From NCBI RefSeq assembly GCF_000204055.1, contig NW_006768767.1:1470498-1534497 (forward strand): a stretch of DNA of 64,000 bases. The letters are read 5' to 3'. Position numbers and translations under genes: made by a program. Within the stretch, counting starts at the first letter, position 1. Every line of letters starts with the position of its first letter. Origin of the DNA: Melampsora larici-populina 98AG31. Lineage: Eukaryota > Basidiomycota > Pucciniomycetes > Pucciniales > Melampsoraceae. This document shows positions 46,980 through 59,684 of the stretch, piece after piece. A model generated the notes under the pieces. The model searched no databases, was not told the origin of the DNA, and saw only the letters and a program-made list of their open reading frames with translations.

Positions 46980-49900
46980 TTTGATGCTTTCATATAATTC
47001 TAATTAAATACAAGTTGATAATTAAAACGAAGAGATGTTCAAATCTGAACAACTACCTCAAGGTTTTCAATGGAGATCTGTCTGCTCTGCCTTGTGCAAG
47101 AGTTCTTTCACAGAATTGGGGGCAAAACAAAATCCACAAAGATCTATAATATAAAGGCACGAGGCTTGACGACCAAGCAGTGTTTCGTACGCCAAGGCCG
47201 AACCCCATTACCTCATCCACATTCCATGCTGCACTCAATAGCCGACCAAGGATCCTGGGTCAATCGGCAGGGCGTTACCCTTGCTTTGTGTGTGGAACCA
47301 CCCAGACAGAGCCCTTTCCCCAACGTAGCAGTGACCGCGACCAATCCAGCCAACTTTCCTACGCCATGGACAGTTTATATTACATCATCGATATGGCCAT
47401 GTTACGTACGATAGCGTGCAAATACCAACGAAGGCTCCAGAACCATTCGCAGGTCCAGGTACTCCTACTTTGTCCGCAATTATCCGCAAAACCACCCGAA
47501 CCCTTTGCAAAGCAAGCACGAGTTATGTTAGGCTTTGAAGGTCGATTTCACAACGCCAAGTTCACAAAAGAATATTTGGAGTCATGGTGTAATTGTAGAA
47601 CGACCAATTTCTGCAGTACGCTTACACGCCACGCTCATCAAATGAGGACCTGAGTTCTTGAGGTGAATGGATTTGAAAACATACTGCTTGGCACAATATG
47701 ACTGGACTCCCTCTGCCAACGCTTGTGATGAAGATACACCGGATCTTTCATCTACTCATCAAAATCCAATTCAGTCCCTTTCTTCTCATCTTCTTCACAA
47801 AACGATCGATATCCAAATCTGCTTTATCCTCACCTTACCGTTTGACTTCAAATTTCAAATATTCACCACCACTTTTGATCATTGAACAAAACAAACCAGA
47901 GAATGAAATGACAATAAAACTGCCGATCTTACTTCAACTTCTTCTTCACCACATTCGAAATACTTGGCCCAATCATAACCCTCTCAAGCTTTACCTATCT
48001 TGACAAAGTTGATTGAAACTGATTCATTTGTGTAGAATTATTTCAAAGTGTAAGTTCATCTAATTTTGTGTGTTGAAGATTTTGATATTGATGTAGTTCT
48101 GTTCAAGAGTTTCTTTCTTTTTTTGAGTATCTTTGTGTCTCTTTGAATCCCTGATGATGATTTTAGATTAAAGAAAAACAAGAATACTTTGAATCAAGGT
48201 TATTAGATGAACATCATTGATTAAAAAATAAAGATGAGTGCACTATCAAACAAGCTGAATCATCTGTGTAAGTTCTGCCTTTTATTCTTCCTTCTTTCAT
48301 TTACACAACAAACCCTCTTCTTTTACTTCAGTATATCTTTTTGTAATTTTGCAAACAATTCTTCATACAATTTTCAAGAAGTGATTTGTTTGTAACAAAA
48401 CTTATTCTTGGAATGAGATCTGATATTCACAGCCATGTGAGGGTAATATGAAGATCAAATTAGAAAAATCCAATCAATCAGGTTTGATGAGGTGGGGCAG
48501 TTTAAAATCTCAACAACAAATTACTTTACAAGATTTCAGTGATCTTCTATCACTTTTCACACATTTCCCCTTTGTTGCCTCAATCTCATGTACCTTCCAG
48601 AATCAGATTTGTCATATTCAAAGAAACCAAATACTAATCCATATCTCTTTTATTTCTTTTGCCTCAACAACTGATTGATATTTGAATTATCAATGAATAT
48701 TTCAGTACAAATAGAGTCTTTGAATTTTGAAGTTTTTATGAGATATGGTTTTATATCTTCTAGCTATTTTTGTTGAACAAGAGATCCAATAATTGTAAGA
48801 CAACAAAAACAAGTTTTGGAACTACTTATGAGTTCATTAAATTATAGGGAAACTGATCCAGACCCACAAGAATGAGTTTTTGCAAAATAAATGCTTGACC
48901 AAGATAGTACATCAAGAATGGGATAAGATTTGATATTGATGGGGATTTCAATGTCTTGAAACTAATATAAGCGTCTTGGACGGACTTTCTCTGGCTTAGC
49001 ATATTACTGATAGAGATTAACTTTATCTTGATAAAGCTATTGATCTAAATACTTGATTCTTGCCTATTTGATACTGTGAGTTGATCATTGCAGGTTTTGA
49101 TATGATTAGTCACTGCCGGTAGGATACCTTGGATTGTAAAATCTGAGGTATCCTTGGATATAAATTCCTTTGGACTTCGGGTCCATGGAATTAATTCAAT
49201 GGTTTCTTTGCCCACAAATATTGCCCTAAATCAAATCCTCAGACATTGTGCCCAAGGCTATTGCCATCTGAGGATACCTCAGATCTTCCACCCCAAGGAA
49301 TCTTTGTTGGTGGTGAGCAAGCAGGATTAGATGAATTCAATTAACATCAAGACTTTTTTGGAAGATAGCCTACTGAAATCCCTTAGTTTTTCAAACAACC
49401 GTAAACCTGGTAAAGCAAAAGCTGATCAAGAGAATGATGGGTTGAGTGGTTCATAGTCTACATGAGTTCATTGATACTTCCCCCTTCAAGAAATGGCAAA
49501 TTCATACTTCTTCTTTTTGTTGACCTGATTATCATTTGTAGAAGACCTCAATTGGAATTCAATCATCTGGCGGATTTGGCTTGAGATCAAATGTCTTGAG
49601 ATGCAGCTGAAAAGGACAGTACATTCCTATATTCAAGAGCAACACCGGTGGTGACAAACAGTGTATGTGAGTGTCTCATGTGGTTAATGTTTAAATTCTG
49701 GCTTAGTGTAGCGTGGATTGTGGTGCTGCCAACTTCCAGGGTGTGAGAGGGCTGGAGAAGGATATGTGGGTAGCAGTGCATGGCTGAGATATACATGAAT
49801 GAATTTTTATGTACTCTCAAGACCCAGAGTGTGTGACAGTGTGTTTTGGTGAAGGAGTGCTGCATCAATGATTGGTTAGTAGCAGCACATAGAGCCCAAC

Positions 49901-50140
49901 CAGTGTAGTAGTACTGTCGTTCTTACAAAGCTTGCCAAAAATGCCGCACCAAACTGCTTGAGTTTTGCGGGAAAACTTGGACAAGCTTTTTGAGAACTTC
50001 AAATAAAATTTTAGGCATTTATCTACATCTTGTAAAAAAATTCAAGTTATGTTTCACCTTTTTTTGTGTTTTGGGGTGAATAAAGATTTACTTACATGAA
50101 TGGTGAAGTGAATTATAGAAGATCTAGCTATGATCAGTAC
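46980..50140. other. No convincing gene; one unassigned 157-codon frame
   Basis: The only long frame is 47180-47653 plus (MFRTPRPNPITSS..., ending TRHAHQMRT), which has four Cys and no motif I know. 47780-48000 is CT-rich. 49070-49320 has repeated and inverted TGAGGATACC/GGTATCC words. 49600-49870 minus is an unsupported frame. Confidence 0.35.
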
Positions 50141-50400
50141 AAAATTCAAGGGATTCCATCAAATTTGAATGATCCTATTCCATACCTAGAATTCAAGTTT
50201 TTTTGGTTTCATATGTATATGTACCCATAGAATCATGAATCCAGTTTCATAACTATTGAGATTGGCTTCTGATCATCTATAATGTGAGGATTCTCATTGA
50301 TCAAAAGATACCAAGGACTTGTGATCTGTATATATACTCAATTAACTGTAGTTGAAACTTGTAAGTGATCCATGTTCTTGATCATTACTCCTACACTCAT
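50141..50400. repeat. 260 bp direct repeat, copy 1
   Basis: Begins AAAATTCAAGGGATTCCATC and ends CATTACTCCTACACTCAT. It recurs in the same orientation and with the same length at 59685-59944 with only two differences seen (ATTCC/ATTTC near the start and CTAGA/CTGGA). The flanks differ completely beyond two bases. It does not begin TG or end CA, and encloses host-type genes, so it is not clearly an LTR. Confidence 0.85.
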
Positions 50401-51720
50401 GTGAGGTAATTACTTCCAACCTCTTCATGTGGGAAGTAGCTCTGATTATATATATATTAAAGATACAACTCAATACCACTTCTTGAAGATATCACAATGT
50501 AAGAAATAAAATCATTCTGAACTCATTTTGAGATACACTCAAATGGATACACTGAGAGGAGATCTGAACAGCTTGGTAAGTATTTTTTCAGAGTCTCTTT
50601 GGGTTCACATCTCACACCTTTGGTATATATTCAGTTATTCAGTGATGTATGAAGTACAACAATGTTTTATATAGAACCCATGTTTTTCTCACTTGACTTC
50701 CTCAGTTGGGCAATGTATGTCCAGTTCAGGACCCAAGAGAGGACTAAGTCTAGATAGTATACCATTGCCAACCAGTTGTCATACCTACCCCAACAAGACT
50801 GTGTTTTGGTTTCTCTCACAAGTAAAGGTAAGCTGGGATAATGTCATATGTTCCAAAAGATGCCTTGGGCCAAGGCTATTGATTACATATATTCCTGGTC
50901 ATGTATCATGTCAAATCCCAAGAAATCTATATGTAAATACCTCACCCAGAATGGTATGAAATTTTGATATCACACCTCATTTATTTATCAGATTGTGTCT
51001 CAAATCAACAGGCAGTGCTTTCAAAAAAATATTTTGTAGACTTTTCTTATTTCCTTTTCAGTAACCAAATGTTGTCTGTTGTCAACTAGCCTGTGACCGT
51101 GAGTTTCACTCTAGGTTGTTAGTAATTAACACATAGTATGTCAGAGAAAAGGCACATTGACATAACTTGAGGGAAAACCTTTTTGCAGAGTAATTGGCCT
51201 GGAGGTATTTTGGAGGTTGCAAATAAAACTAAAAGGTAAAGAATGTACATATGTACATAGCATACATACATACTTAAAAACTCATTAGAACCCATAAGCT
51301 TATGGGCAAAGCCTTCAATTGAGAGCACCCAATACCAACATGCCAAGTAAAACCAAGAAAGAAATTTCTGAAGAGGAAGCACAAAAAAGAGATACCTGTA
51401 AGTTTTAAATGGATAGAGGACATGATTGTATGTATGATATGAAGATTTGGTTTTAAACTCTTTGGTGTTTCCTTCTATAAGGATAGATGGTAAGAGAACT
51501 TTTGTCAAGGATTAGACGGGCGGGTTCATGTTACTTACTTTTTTTCTAATAATTGTAAGAAGTTTGTAAACAAAAACAGAAAGGATTGATTATATTTGCA
51601 GCTGGAGTGTTTGGGAGAAGTCATTGAAGATCAAAGAAAATGACCATACAATTAGGAAGATGATAAAAAATGATGTCATTCAAAGCATCTTAAAAATGGT
51701 GTACAAAGAAAAAACCATAT
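50401..51720. other. AT-rich, no gene seen
   Basis: Contains a (TA)n-like tract at 50452-50460 and scattered short frames only. The minus-strand 129-codon frame at 51119-51508 has no motif. Confidence 0.4.
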
Positions 51721-52616
51721 GAGATAAAATAAGTGATATGTGTATGTAGGATACATACTTGGTTGAAGTGTTTGGTTTGAAAAACAGATTTGAAACTTGA
51801 GAAATCATAGTAAAATATTAAAAGTGTATTATTTTGCAGTTTTTTTTAAATAAGTTATGTGTGTTACCATTTTTCCACACATTGTACAAACATGAAGACT
51901 GATTTGAGTATGAATACTTCCCAGATTCATTGGCAATACCAGAAGTAAGAGGTATAGCAGGTTCATCAAATCAAAATCAAAATCAAGGTAGAAAAATTTG
52001 TGGAAGTAAATTATTAGTCAGTGACAGTATTCTTCATTTTTATAGAAAAGATTAATATTAGAAAACTAATTTTGTTGATTTTTTTGTTTTGATTGATAGT
52101 ATTAAAAAACTGTTATAATCCTTATCCATCTACATCAACATCAACATTGTCCAAAAAATCAAGTAATCCATTAATTGGGATTAGCAGATGTGCAACATGT
52201 ATATCATCAGTAGCAAGACATGGTGCCAAATTTTTTGAATCTAATAAATTGAATCTTTATACATATTAACTTTTGCTGATTTTTTTTGTCTGAAAATAGA
52301 TTTCTTGATATGCACAACTATTGTTCTGAGTTCATTTTAGGTAAAAAGGTAAAGAATCTGTCATCAGATTCATCATCTTCATTTTTTTTTACATCATCAA
52401 ACTAATTATGTTTTAATTCTTTTTTGAAATATCCAATAGTGTGTTTGTGGAATGTGTGGAAAAATGGTAACACACATAACTTATATTCAAAAAAACTGCA
52501 CAATTAAGAAAGTTTTAATATTTTACTTTGATTTCTCAAGTTTAAAATCTGTTTTTCAAACAAAACATTTCAACCAAGTAAGTAATCCTAGATACTCATA
52601 TCACTTATTTTATCTC
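51721..52616. repeat. Foldback element with about 175 bp inverted arms
   Basis: The left arm 51721-51891 (GAGATAAAATAAGTGATATG ... CACATTGTACAAAC) is the reverse complement of 52441-52616 (GTGTTTGTGGAATGTGTGG ... CATATCACTTATTTTATCTC) with scattered differences and small gaps. The 550 bp loop is AT-rich with no gene. The element could be a MITE or the remains of a larger transposon. No target duplication is evident. Confidence 0.8.
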
Positions 52617-53034
52617 AAGTAGCATTCCATAGTCAATCCATTCCGTAAGCTTGAGTCCACAAAAAAAAGTTGAAAGAAAGACTACAAAATTTATAAAGAA
52701 TCTGGTTGAACATACTGTTGATCTTGAGTTGTTGGAAGCAACTTAATAACAACATGTAGTACATATGGAATTGATGGCCTAGGTGCATAGAAACAGGTAA
52801 GTATTTACGTAGATATTTACCTACATATATACATACATATGTACCAACGACTTGAAAACTCAAAAGTTGTCGGGAGTATGAGTGGAGGGATATGTAATAG
52901 TGGAGGGATATGTAATTTTGGGATGGCGGGCCGGTCAGTGGTTCAGGATCAGGACTTTTCACTTCGAAGTCGAATTCAAAAACTTGCCTTCAACCTCCAA
53001 CACAACTCAACCTCTTGAACAGTCAATAACTTCG

Positions 53035-53232
53035 ACTTCGAACTTCACCATTGCAAGGTGGGGCCTGCTATGAATCAATTTGAGGCAAGCCCCCTTCCAG
53101 AAACCATCTTCATCACCTTTCAACCTGGGATACGACTCAAATCCTTCAACAACTTTGACTTCGAACTTCACCATTGGAAGGTGGGGCCTACTATGAATCA
53201 ATTTGAAGCAAGCCCCCTTCCAGAAACCATCT
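53035..53232. repeat. Tandem duplication, two units 122 bp apart
   Basis: A 76 bp core (GACTTCGAACTTCACCATTG ... CCCCTTCCAGAAACCATCTT) occurs at about 53035-53110 and again at about 53157-53232 with three or four substitutions. The spacer differs. Both units encode similar peptides (KVGPTMNQFEASPLPETIF-like) in one frame, but no start or long frame supports a gene. Confidence 0.75.
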
Positions 53233-54219
53233 TTGACCTTTCAAAATTCACTTGATCCGGAATCCAATTTAACTTCTTAATTACCTACTTTGAACCCTAG
53301 ATTGTAAGCATCTCACCTCCGTTCAGATACTACATCCACTACACCTCATTCGAAGTTCCTTCTATGAGCTTCTATTGTCGCTGTTTGTCTCAGCAGCTCT
53401 GAACTGGTATTGATCTGTATGTACTAATTAAAATCCATCACTTGAAATCTACTGCTTTTGCCATTTGTGATTCCATCAATTCTCCAAACACAAATCCTCC
53501 CAAATCGCTGTTCCCTATCCTCCCTGTTTCTCTTCTACCTTTTCATCATTGCAAAGCCCTCTCAGTCTGATATTTATGCTGATAGGAGAGCACCAAATGA
53601 TCAAATTGATCTAGAAAGTAAGTCTGATCTTGATAAACCCCTGCCTAAGAGCTGACTGATGTGATGCTTCCGACAACCTTGACAGAAATTCCCACAGTTG
53701 CTGAGTTAGCCACACAAACAAATTCTCCACTCTTGCAGGCCTCCGGATGTATCTTCAACTTCTTGGAGTAAGTGTTGATTCCTTCGAATTTCACTTCATT
53801 CAGTGATGATGAACTAGGGTCCTCATTTATGTACCCCAATCACCTGTAGCATTTGAACATGTCACAAGGTCTCTTGTCACTTCTGAGGTGATTGAACCTG
53901 AACACCCTGGTCTCCATCACTAGATTTCTTCAAGAAGCCTTCCGATTAAGACAAAATCGGGAATGGTAATGAATATCCCAGAGAACGACAGAGTAAGCCA
54001 AGTTTCATAACTGTCCATTTGATTAATTGGGTGACTGATGGATGATGCCTGCTAGGCACAACCTATTACAATGCCACGAGTGCCACACTCACCATTGGCT
54101 GCCTTGACACACTTCACAAGGGCAGACTCAAGAAGGTCAACGGCCTGTTCTAGAACGCATATCTGCAACTTCTTTATTTACAAATGTTGGTAATCTCTTG
54201 GATGAATCATTGACTGATC

Positions 54220-54813
54220 TTGATTCTGAGTCTAAAGCGTTTGAGACTTCTTATATCAACCTTCAATCTTCAAGCCAAGCTGAAGTTATGCTTGAAAATT
54301 TGGCTGTCTCTTCCAAGGTTGTCTCTCCAACAGGCGACTATTCACAATAACAAACCTGTTGTAGCAGTCGAAGCTAATGTTCCATCCCCCCTTGCGCCAG
54401 CGACCAAGGCATTAGAGTCTCGGGCTGATACTTTTCAATCATTGGATCGCGTTGAAGCTACAATCAAAACCTCCCATGTCATCTCCAAGAGTACCATCGA
54501 GCTCAGCAACCCAACTTTTGAAGACTCGTCTGAGACTTGAGCTCTCTTGGCCCCTGAAGATTCAAATTTACCCCCGGTGGCTGTTGAGTCCAATGTCTTA
54601 CCCAGTATCGAGGCGCAGTATCAGGTGTTAGAGTCTCACGACTTGACCATTGGATTGACAAATGACAGCTCCAACGATGTTACCAAATCTGAGAATAAAG
54701 AATCTCCAACATCTGAAGATTCGACAAATCAGCTGATTACCTCAATAGTCGCAATCCTGATCCCCAGACCAAAGATACAATGCCACCATCAACATTCAAT
54801 GCATGCAATCTAA
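54220..54813 (+). pseudogene. Ser/Thr-rich hypothetical protein fragment with internal repeat and TGA
   Basis: Two open stretches in the same frame, separated by one TGA (54538-54540, SSET*ALLAPED). The stretch KPVVAVEANVPSPLAPATKA with ALESRADTFQSLDRVEAT is echoed downstream by LPPVAVESNVLPSIEAQYQV with LESHDLTIGLTND, so the protein contains a duplicated segment of about 70 residues. Upstream, 53461-53655 encodes a hydrophobic stretch (SLSSLFLFYLFIIAKPSQS) followed by DIYADRRAPND, which could be a signal peptide of the same gene, but no ATG or clean splice links them. Function unknown. Confidence 0.35.
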
Positions 54814-55351
54814 CGGTTACGAATCAAAAACCAAACCAACAATCGATCTGGTCAAATCTTTCTCCAACGGAACACATGCAGGATTCAAAGATCGACATAC
54901 CAGAAGGAAGGCTGAAGTTATAGACCGAGTGGGTTTTGCTTAATCATACCTTCTCTTCAGTCTATTTTTCGTGATCCTAAAGGAGTCTTGACTACAGTTT
55001 TGTATGCATACATCTTTGACATATCTCCATAAGATTCAATTCGGGAGATGACTCGGTTGTTAAGAGCTATGAAACTCTTCTATCTTAAAAATATAATCCA
55101 GGAATGTATCAAATCTTGAAGCTAAACCAAAAAGGGGTTACCTCACTGCACATACATTACGATTGCTAATCTAAATCTGAGACGCCTTCACCGGCCTCGC
55201 CGGGGGCTGATAGGATATTTATCAAAATACCAATTCAATTTTTTTGCATTTCTCACTTAATAATTCTTATATCATAGCCGCACTGTGACACCATAAGATA
55301 GGATTCAATGAACTTGTGAGAGTATGACACTATAAGATCAGGAGGATCATA

Positions 55352-56622
55352 TCATTTTCCTTCACTTTTTAATGCAAGTCTCATATCATATTTGCGACGC
55401 TCCTGGGGATCCAGCAAAGCATCACGTGCCCCTGACAACTGCAAACAAAGTTATATCAGGACCTATCCTGAAGGTGTGGATTAGTACGTGCTTTTCAAAC
55501 AGATAACAACGTACATAAGACATTTCCATGTGACTTTTTGCATTCCCTCTGTCAGGGTGGATCATCAAGGCTCGGGATTTGTAGGCAGCACATATCTCTA
55601 CATCAGTTGCACCTAGAGGGACTTGGAGGACCTGTAAGTTACAAAAGAACTTTAGCAGGGAGATTCTTCTTCTTCCTCAAGTATGTCAAAATTTTGGAGA
55701 AGCTTACTTCATAGTAATTCAACTTCTGAAGATCAGATTCTCGCTCTGATTCAATAACATTGTACAGTTTTCTTCATGCACCACCCACAAGGTTCAAAAG
55801 ATCAGCTCAATTCAGATAACTAGTGATATATTGCTCTACAGTACCTGATTTTGATATCTTTATCATTCAATAGGAGGGAAGAGTTCAATCTCTTGGAGGC
55901 GTCTTCTAAATCATGCTTCACATATGCCATAAGACCGGTTATCCATAACTTCTCTTCTTTTGTCAACGAAGGCACCTTGGGATTGTCTGACACTGTTAAC
56001 GCAACCCTGCATCAAATATTACAAATGTTAAGCTACCACGTCTTAATTGTTTCAAGACAAGGGAAAAAGCCTACACAACTTCCCCTTGAGCTTCAGTCAA
56101 TTTCCCCAATCGTAAAAGTGCCTCACTCTTCCAATAAGACCAAATCGTGGGTAACGCCTCAGAAGCCATCTGAAAGCGAGAACTTTGTTCCCTCTGAACC
56201 TTGATGATTTTCTCAACCACATTTGTCCATTTCTCACATTCTCGATCGTATTGGATATCACATAAAGACTGATGTAAATAGTTTGCTTCTGCAAATAGCT
56301 TTGAAATCTTACCCCACCAAGGATGAGAAAAGGTTATGCTCAAAGGGCTGTCCCTGTTCCAACACGGCTCCAGTGCCTCCAATGCTTGATCCGGCTGAAG
56401 CATTGTCAGGAAACACTCCGCAAGAAATAAAGAAATGTGTAAATGTGAGGGTGTCAACCGTGTGTTGGAGTCCATAATTTCAGAGAACTTGCGCTGTGCG
56501 GTGTCATAATCAGCTGTAAGAAAAGCTGATAGTGCTTGGTGTGCAAGTCCTTTGAGTGCGTCCTCAACAGATCCCAGACCATGGTCAATTAATTGTTGGG
56601 TGCGGAATTGGCTGCTGTCCAT
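55352..56622 (-). CDS. TPR and C-terminal J-domain (DnaJ-type) co-chaperone
   Basis: Hsp40-type protein expected to stimulate an Hsp70, with TPR-like repeats first and the J domain last (layout as in DNAJC7 and DNAJC3). Exons 56622-56075, 56006-55845, 55771-55708, 55631-55515 and 55438-55352 sum to 978 nt, 325 residues, no break. TPR-like segment ALKGLAHQALSAFLTADYDT and AECFLTMLQPDQALEALEPC lies in the first 110 residues. The J domain starts YYEVLQVPLGATDVEICAAY, has the HPD motif in ALMIHPDRGNA, and ends GARDALLDPQERRKYD. The donor at 56074 (GTAGGC) rather than 56079 (GTTGTG) keeps phase. It is the only clearly intact conserved gene in the right half, and is divergent from coiled-coil gene B. 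Substrate and compartment cannot be told; no signal peptide or membrane segment is seen. Confidence 0.85.
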
Positions 56623-56973
56623 GTTGTAAGGCTGGACATTGGCTGAGAATGGTTGCAGAGAGATAGGGGAAGTGGCTGGCGGATGTGTTTTATTGATTTT
56701 CCAGGTTGATGATGAGTGGGGCTTGGTAGTTGTACAATTGGATTTGCAAGCTGTAGTGTACATACATACGTCAGCATACATCCCTTTCAACATTAAGTTT
56801 GGTTATCATATGTAAGTGTGTATCATAGCTAAAGTCTGGCTTGCCACAAGTTTTGTAGTTTGCAGGAGAACAAACACCAAAAGAAGCATTTGGACATCCG
56901 GTGAGTATGTTATGACTGTCATCCATATCTTCTGTTGTTGTTATTATCTGACATTGAACTGTGAACTTTTTAG

Positions 56974-59093
56974 GAATGCCTGCCAAGGGAAACCCAGCCT
57001 TCAGAGGGGCCACGAGAGGTACTTCAAATGTGCCCTTGACTCAGACAGACCCGTTGACGAATTTTGCCCATGAGAATTTAGAGCAAGTTGGTCGAAAGCT
57101 TGTGAGTGATGATGTTCTACAGTGCACCCAATCAAGACGTAGAGTACTGAATTTAGGGATTCCTTTTTAGTTGGCTGATCATCATGATCTGGACGTGAGT
57201 TGACTGTGTATTCCTCTTTTTTGATATCAGTAGCTCACCATCCTGCTTTCTCACAGCAAAGATGCAACCTATCTTTTGTGCAAATAGATGCTTGGCTTTC
57301 CCAACAGCAGGTCAATGTGAAGTACCTTCAAGAAATTTTGGAAAAGCTCGAGGTGAACTACATCTCTGCACCTGCAGGAGTAAGATTGATTTGCCCAAGG
57401 CATATGAATACTGAAACATCTGATGCACTATGTCTAGAAAGATAGCAACACCACCAAAGAAATCGTTTCCAGACTTGTGGACCAAGGTGCTCAAAATGGA
57501 CAAAAAACAACCCAATCACAGACCCATGCTCAGTCTCAATTGGCTTTACACACCAACTTAGCAGATACTATAGCCACAATTCAAAGCAAGGTGAGGCTTG
57601 GAATATCTCATATGTGGGAAGTATACATATCTGGTTCAATCAACTGACTATGTTTGTGTTTTTTAGATTCAATGTTTACATCAAGAGGCTCGGCGAGAAG
57701 TTTTGAACCCATTAGAGTTTGAACGCACCAATATAGTTCAGACAGTCATCAAGAAACTTGGGGTTCATGGTATTTTGGAGAAAACTCTACAAACATTGCG
57801 GGGTGAAATTCAAGAGTTTATGAGGGGTGCTTGTGCTCATGTTTGTAAAACAAAACTCACTAGTGATGACCAGAATCTTTTGAAACTTTCTTTCTCTGAG
57901 GTTATCAACATATTTGCTAGGTTCGGGAAAGCAGCAAAACAAAAATACATAATGAAACTAAACATTACAAAGAACAGTATACAAAAGACCTTGAAGCCCA
58001 GCTAGGTAAGATCCATGCTATCGTGACTAACAATCATCAACTGCAAAACCAGTTGCAAGGCAAGGTACTTCCATTTTGAGTTTTCTATACCGGATGGTCA
58101 ACATAACATAAGCTCAGTATCACCATTTTGTTTTACATCTTAGTTGATCCAGGAATGTCAACATGAGCTTGACGGTAGGTTGAAGTGTGAATTTCAAAAT
58201 CTTGAGAATCATTACAACCAAGGAAACCTGAAAGTTAGTCATAAGTCATCCTTCTGCAGTGATTCACACATAGTTTGATTTCTGACTGCAAGATCATTTT
58301 AAAACTAAAACGTGCATGAACCAGTTGCAAGCACAAATAGATGAATTCCAGAAGATAGTTGACAAGTACAAAGTGAACATAAAATCCAGTACCCTGGAGG
58401 AAATTCAACAATTTGAAGAAAAAATTATATCAGATATGCGCAAACAACACAGACAAGATGCTGAGGGACTGAGGGGAAAAGTATTGCAGAGTTTATCTTC
58501 ATTCTGGCTTCTGCATGTACTCATAAACATGCCCCTTATTACCTTTTCCTGTCTCAGTTGAGTTCAATACAAAAGGATCTGGCGGATGGTGCAGATATAG
58601 CAGAGAAAAATGATAGGGATCTTCAAAAGGTGAATGTTTCAAAGATAAATCCATATCTCAACTCTTCTTGCTTGTTCTGAAACTTTCTGCTAGGCTTAAA
58701 CACGACTATCTGAGCTACACGATTTGATTGCATTGGAGGCAGAGCACCATGCCAACCCCAACAACCAGCACAAGAAAAGCAAGCCCCAAATGGAGGCACT
58801 GCACAATGTATGCCAGCTTTTCTCAAATCATGACGATGAAATCACAATTAGCTTACACCTTTTTCCGCCTGCGTTATGTGTGGGGTGCAGCTCATTAGAT
58901 GCGAGGTGGAGGCATTGGTAGCTTTGCGTGGCCGTCAGCAGCCGCCTGATGTTCAGCAGGACCAGCATATGGTTGATGTTGAACACACTGACACAAGGCA
59001 ACCAAATCTGGGTGACAATACCAAACAAAATTCTGCCGTCATGGAAAAAATGAGCAGCATTCTTGCAGCATGCAACAATCTTGCACAAAGCTG
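56974..59093 (+). CDS. Coiled-coil gene B, many small exons, unknown function
   Basis: Opens MPAKGNPAFRGATRGTSNVP (ATG 56974; an in-frame upstream ATG at 56961 is also possible). Coding-like blocks with GT-AG borders: 56974-57103, 57311-57378 (QQVNVKYLQEILEKLEVNY), 57443-57590 (TKEIVSRLVDQGAQNGQKTT), 57666-58005 (QCLHQEARREVLNPLEFER and LRGEIQEFMRGACAHVC), 58143-58232, 58319-58480 (QIDEFQKIVDKYKVN), 58557-58628, 58702-58808 (LHDLIALEAEHHANPNNQHK) and 58900-59093, ending ILAACNNLAQS. The heptad-like Leu/Glu/Lys/Gln pattern and exon style resemble gene A at 39249, so they may be one family. A TAA just after the acceptor near 58697 suggests either a different splice site or decay. Function unknown. 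Confidence 0.45.
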
Positions 59094-59684
59094 ATCTCCC
59101 GGATGTATAAATTATACTAGAGAACAGGCAGACATGCCTGCAATGGATGAAATACACCTCATTGTCTCTTGATTACTCACACCAACTATCTTGTAGAGTG
59201 CCATAGCATGATCCACCAATTGAAAAATCAAAGTATACAGTGACATGGTATATTGATACATCACATCATGTTCTTTGCTTTGTCTTCTAGAATAGAATTT
59301 GATTTTCATTAATTTTGAGAAAAGTAAAACAAACCACAAAAAAAGAGTCAAGAAAGACTACTAAACTCACGGATGAAAATTAAAAATGTAAAATTGTTCC
59401 TTTTTTTGTATGCAAATTGTCTGATGTGTAATAAAAAAAACCTTTACAAAAATTAATGTCTTTTTAATAAACTTGAAATAAAGTAAGTTTAAAGAAATGT
59501 AAACAAATTTAACAGAATGAAAAAAATTGTATAGATCAGATTTCAAACCCCCCCTTCTCTGATTGTTACATTTTTTTCTGAAAATAAAGACAAACTATAC
59601 GAAACTAACAATGTATATATTTATCAGATTTTGATTTTTTGATTTTTTGATTTCATTTTTTTCTTGATGATAGGAAGAAAACAC
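59094..59684. other. AT-rich, no gene seen
   Basis: Long A and T runs, including T-rich repeats at 59627-59665. Nothing supported. Confidence 0.45.
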
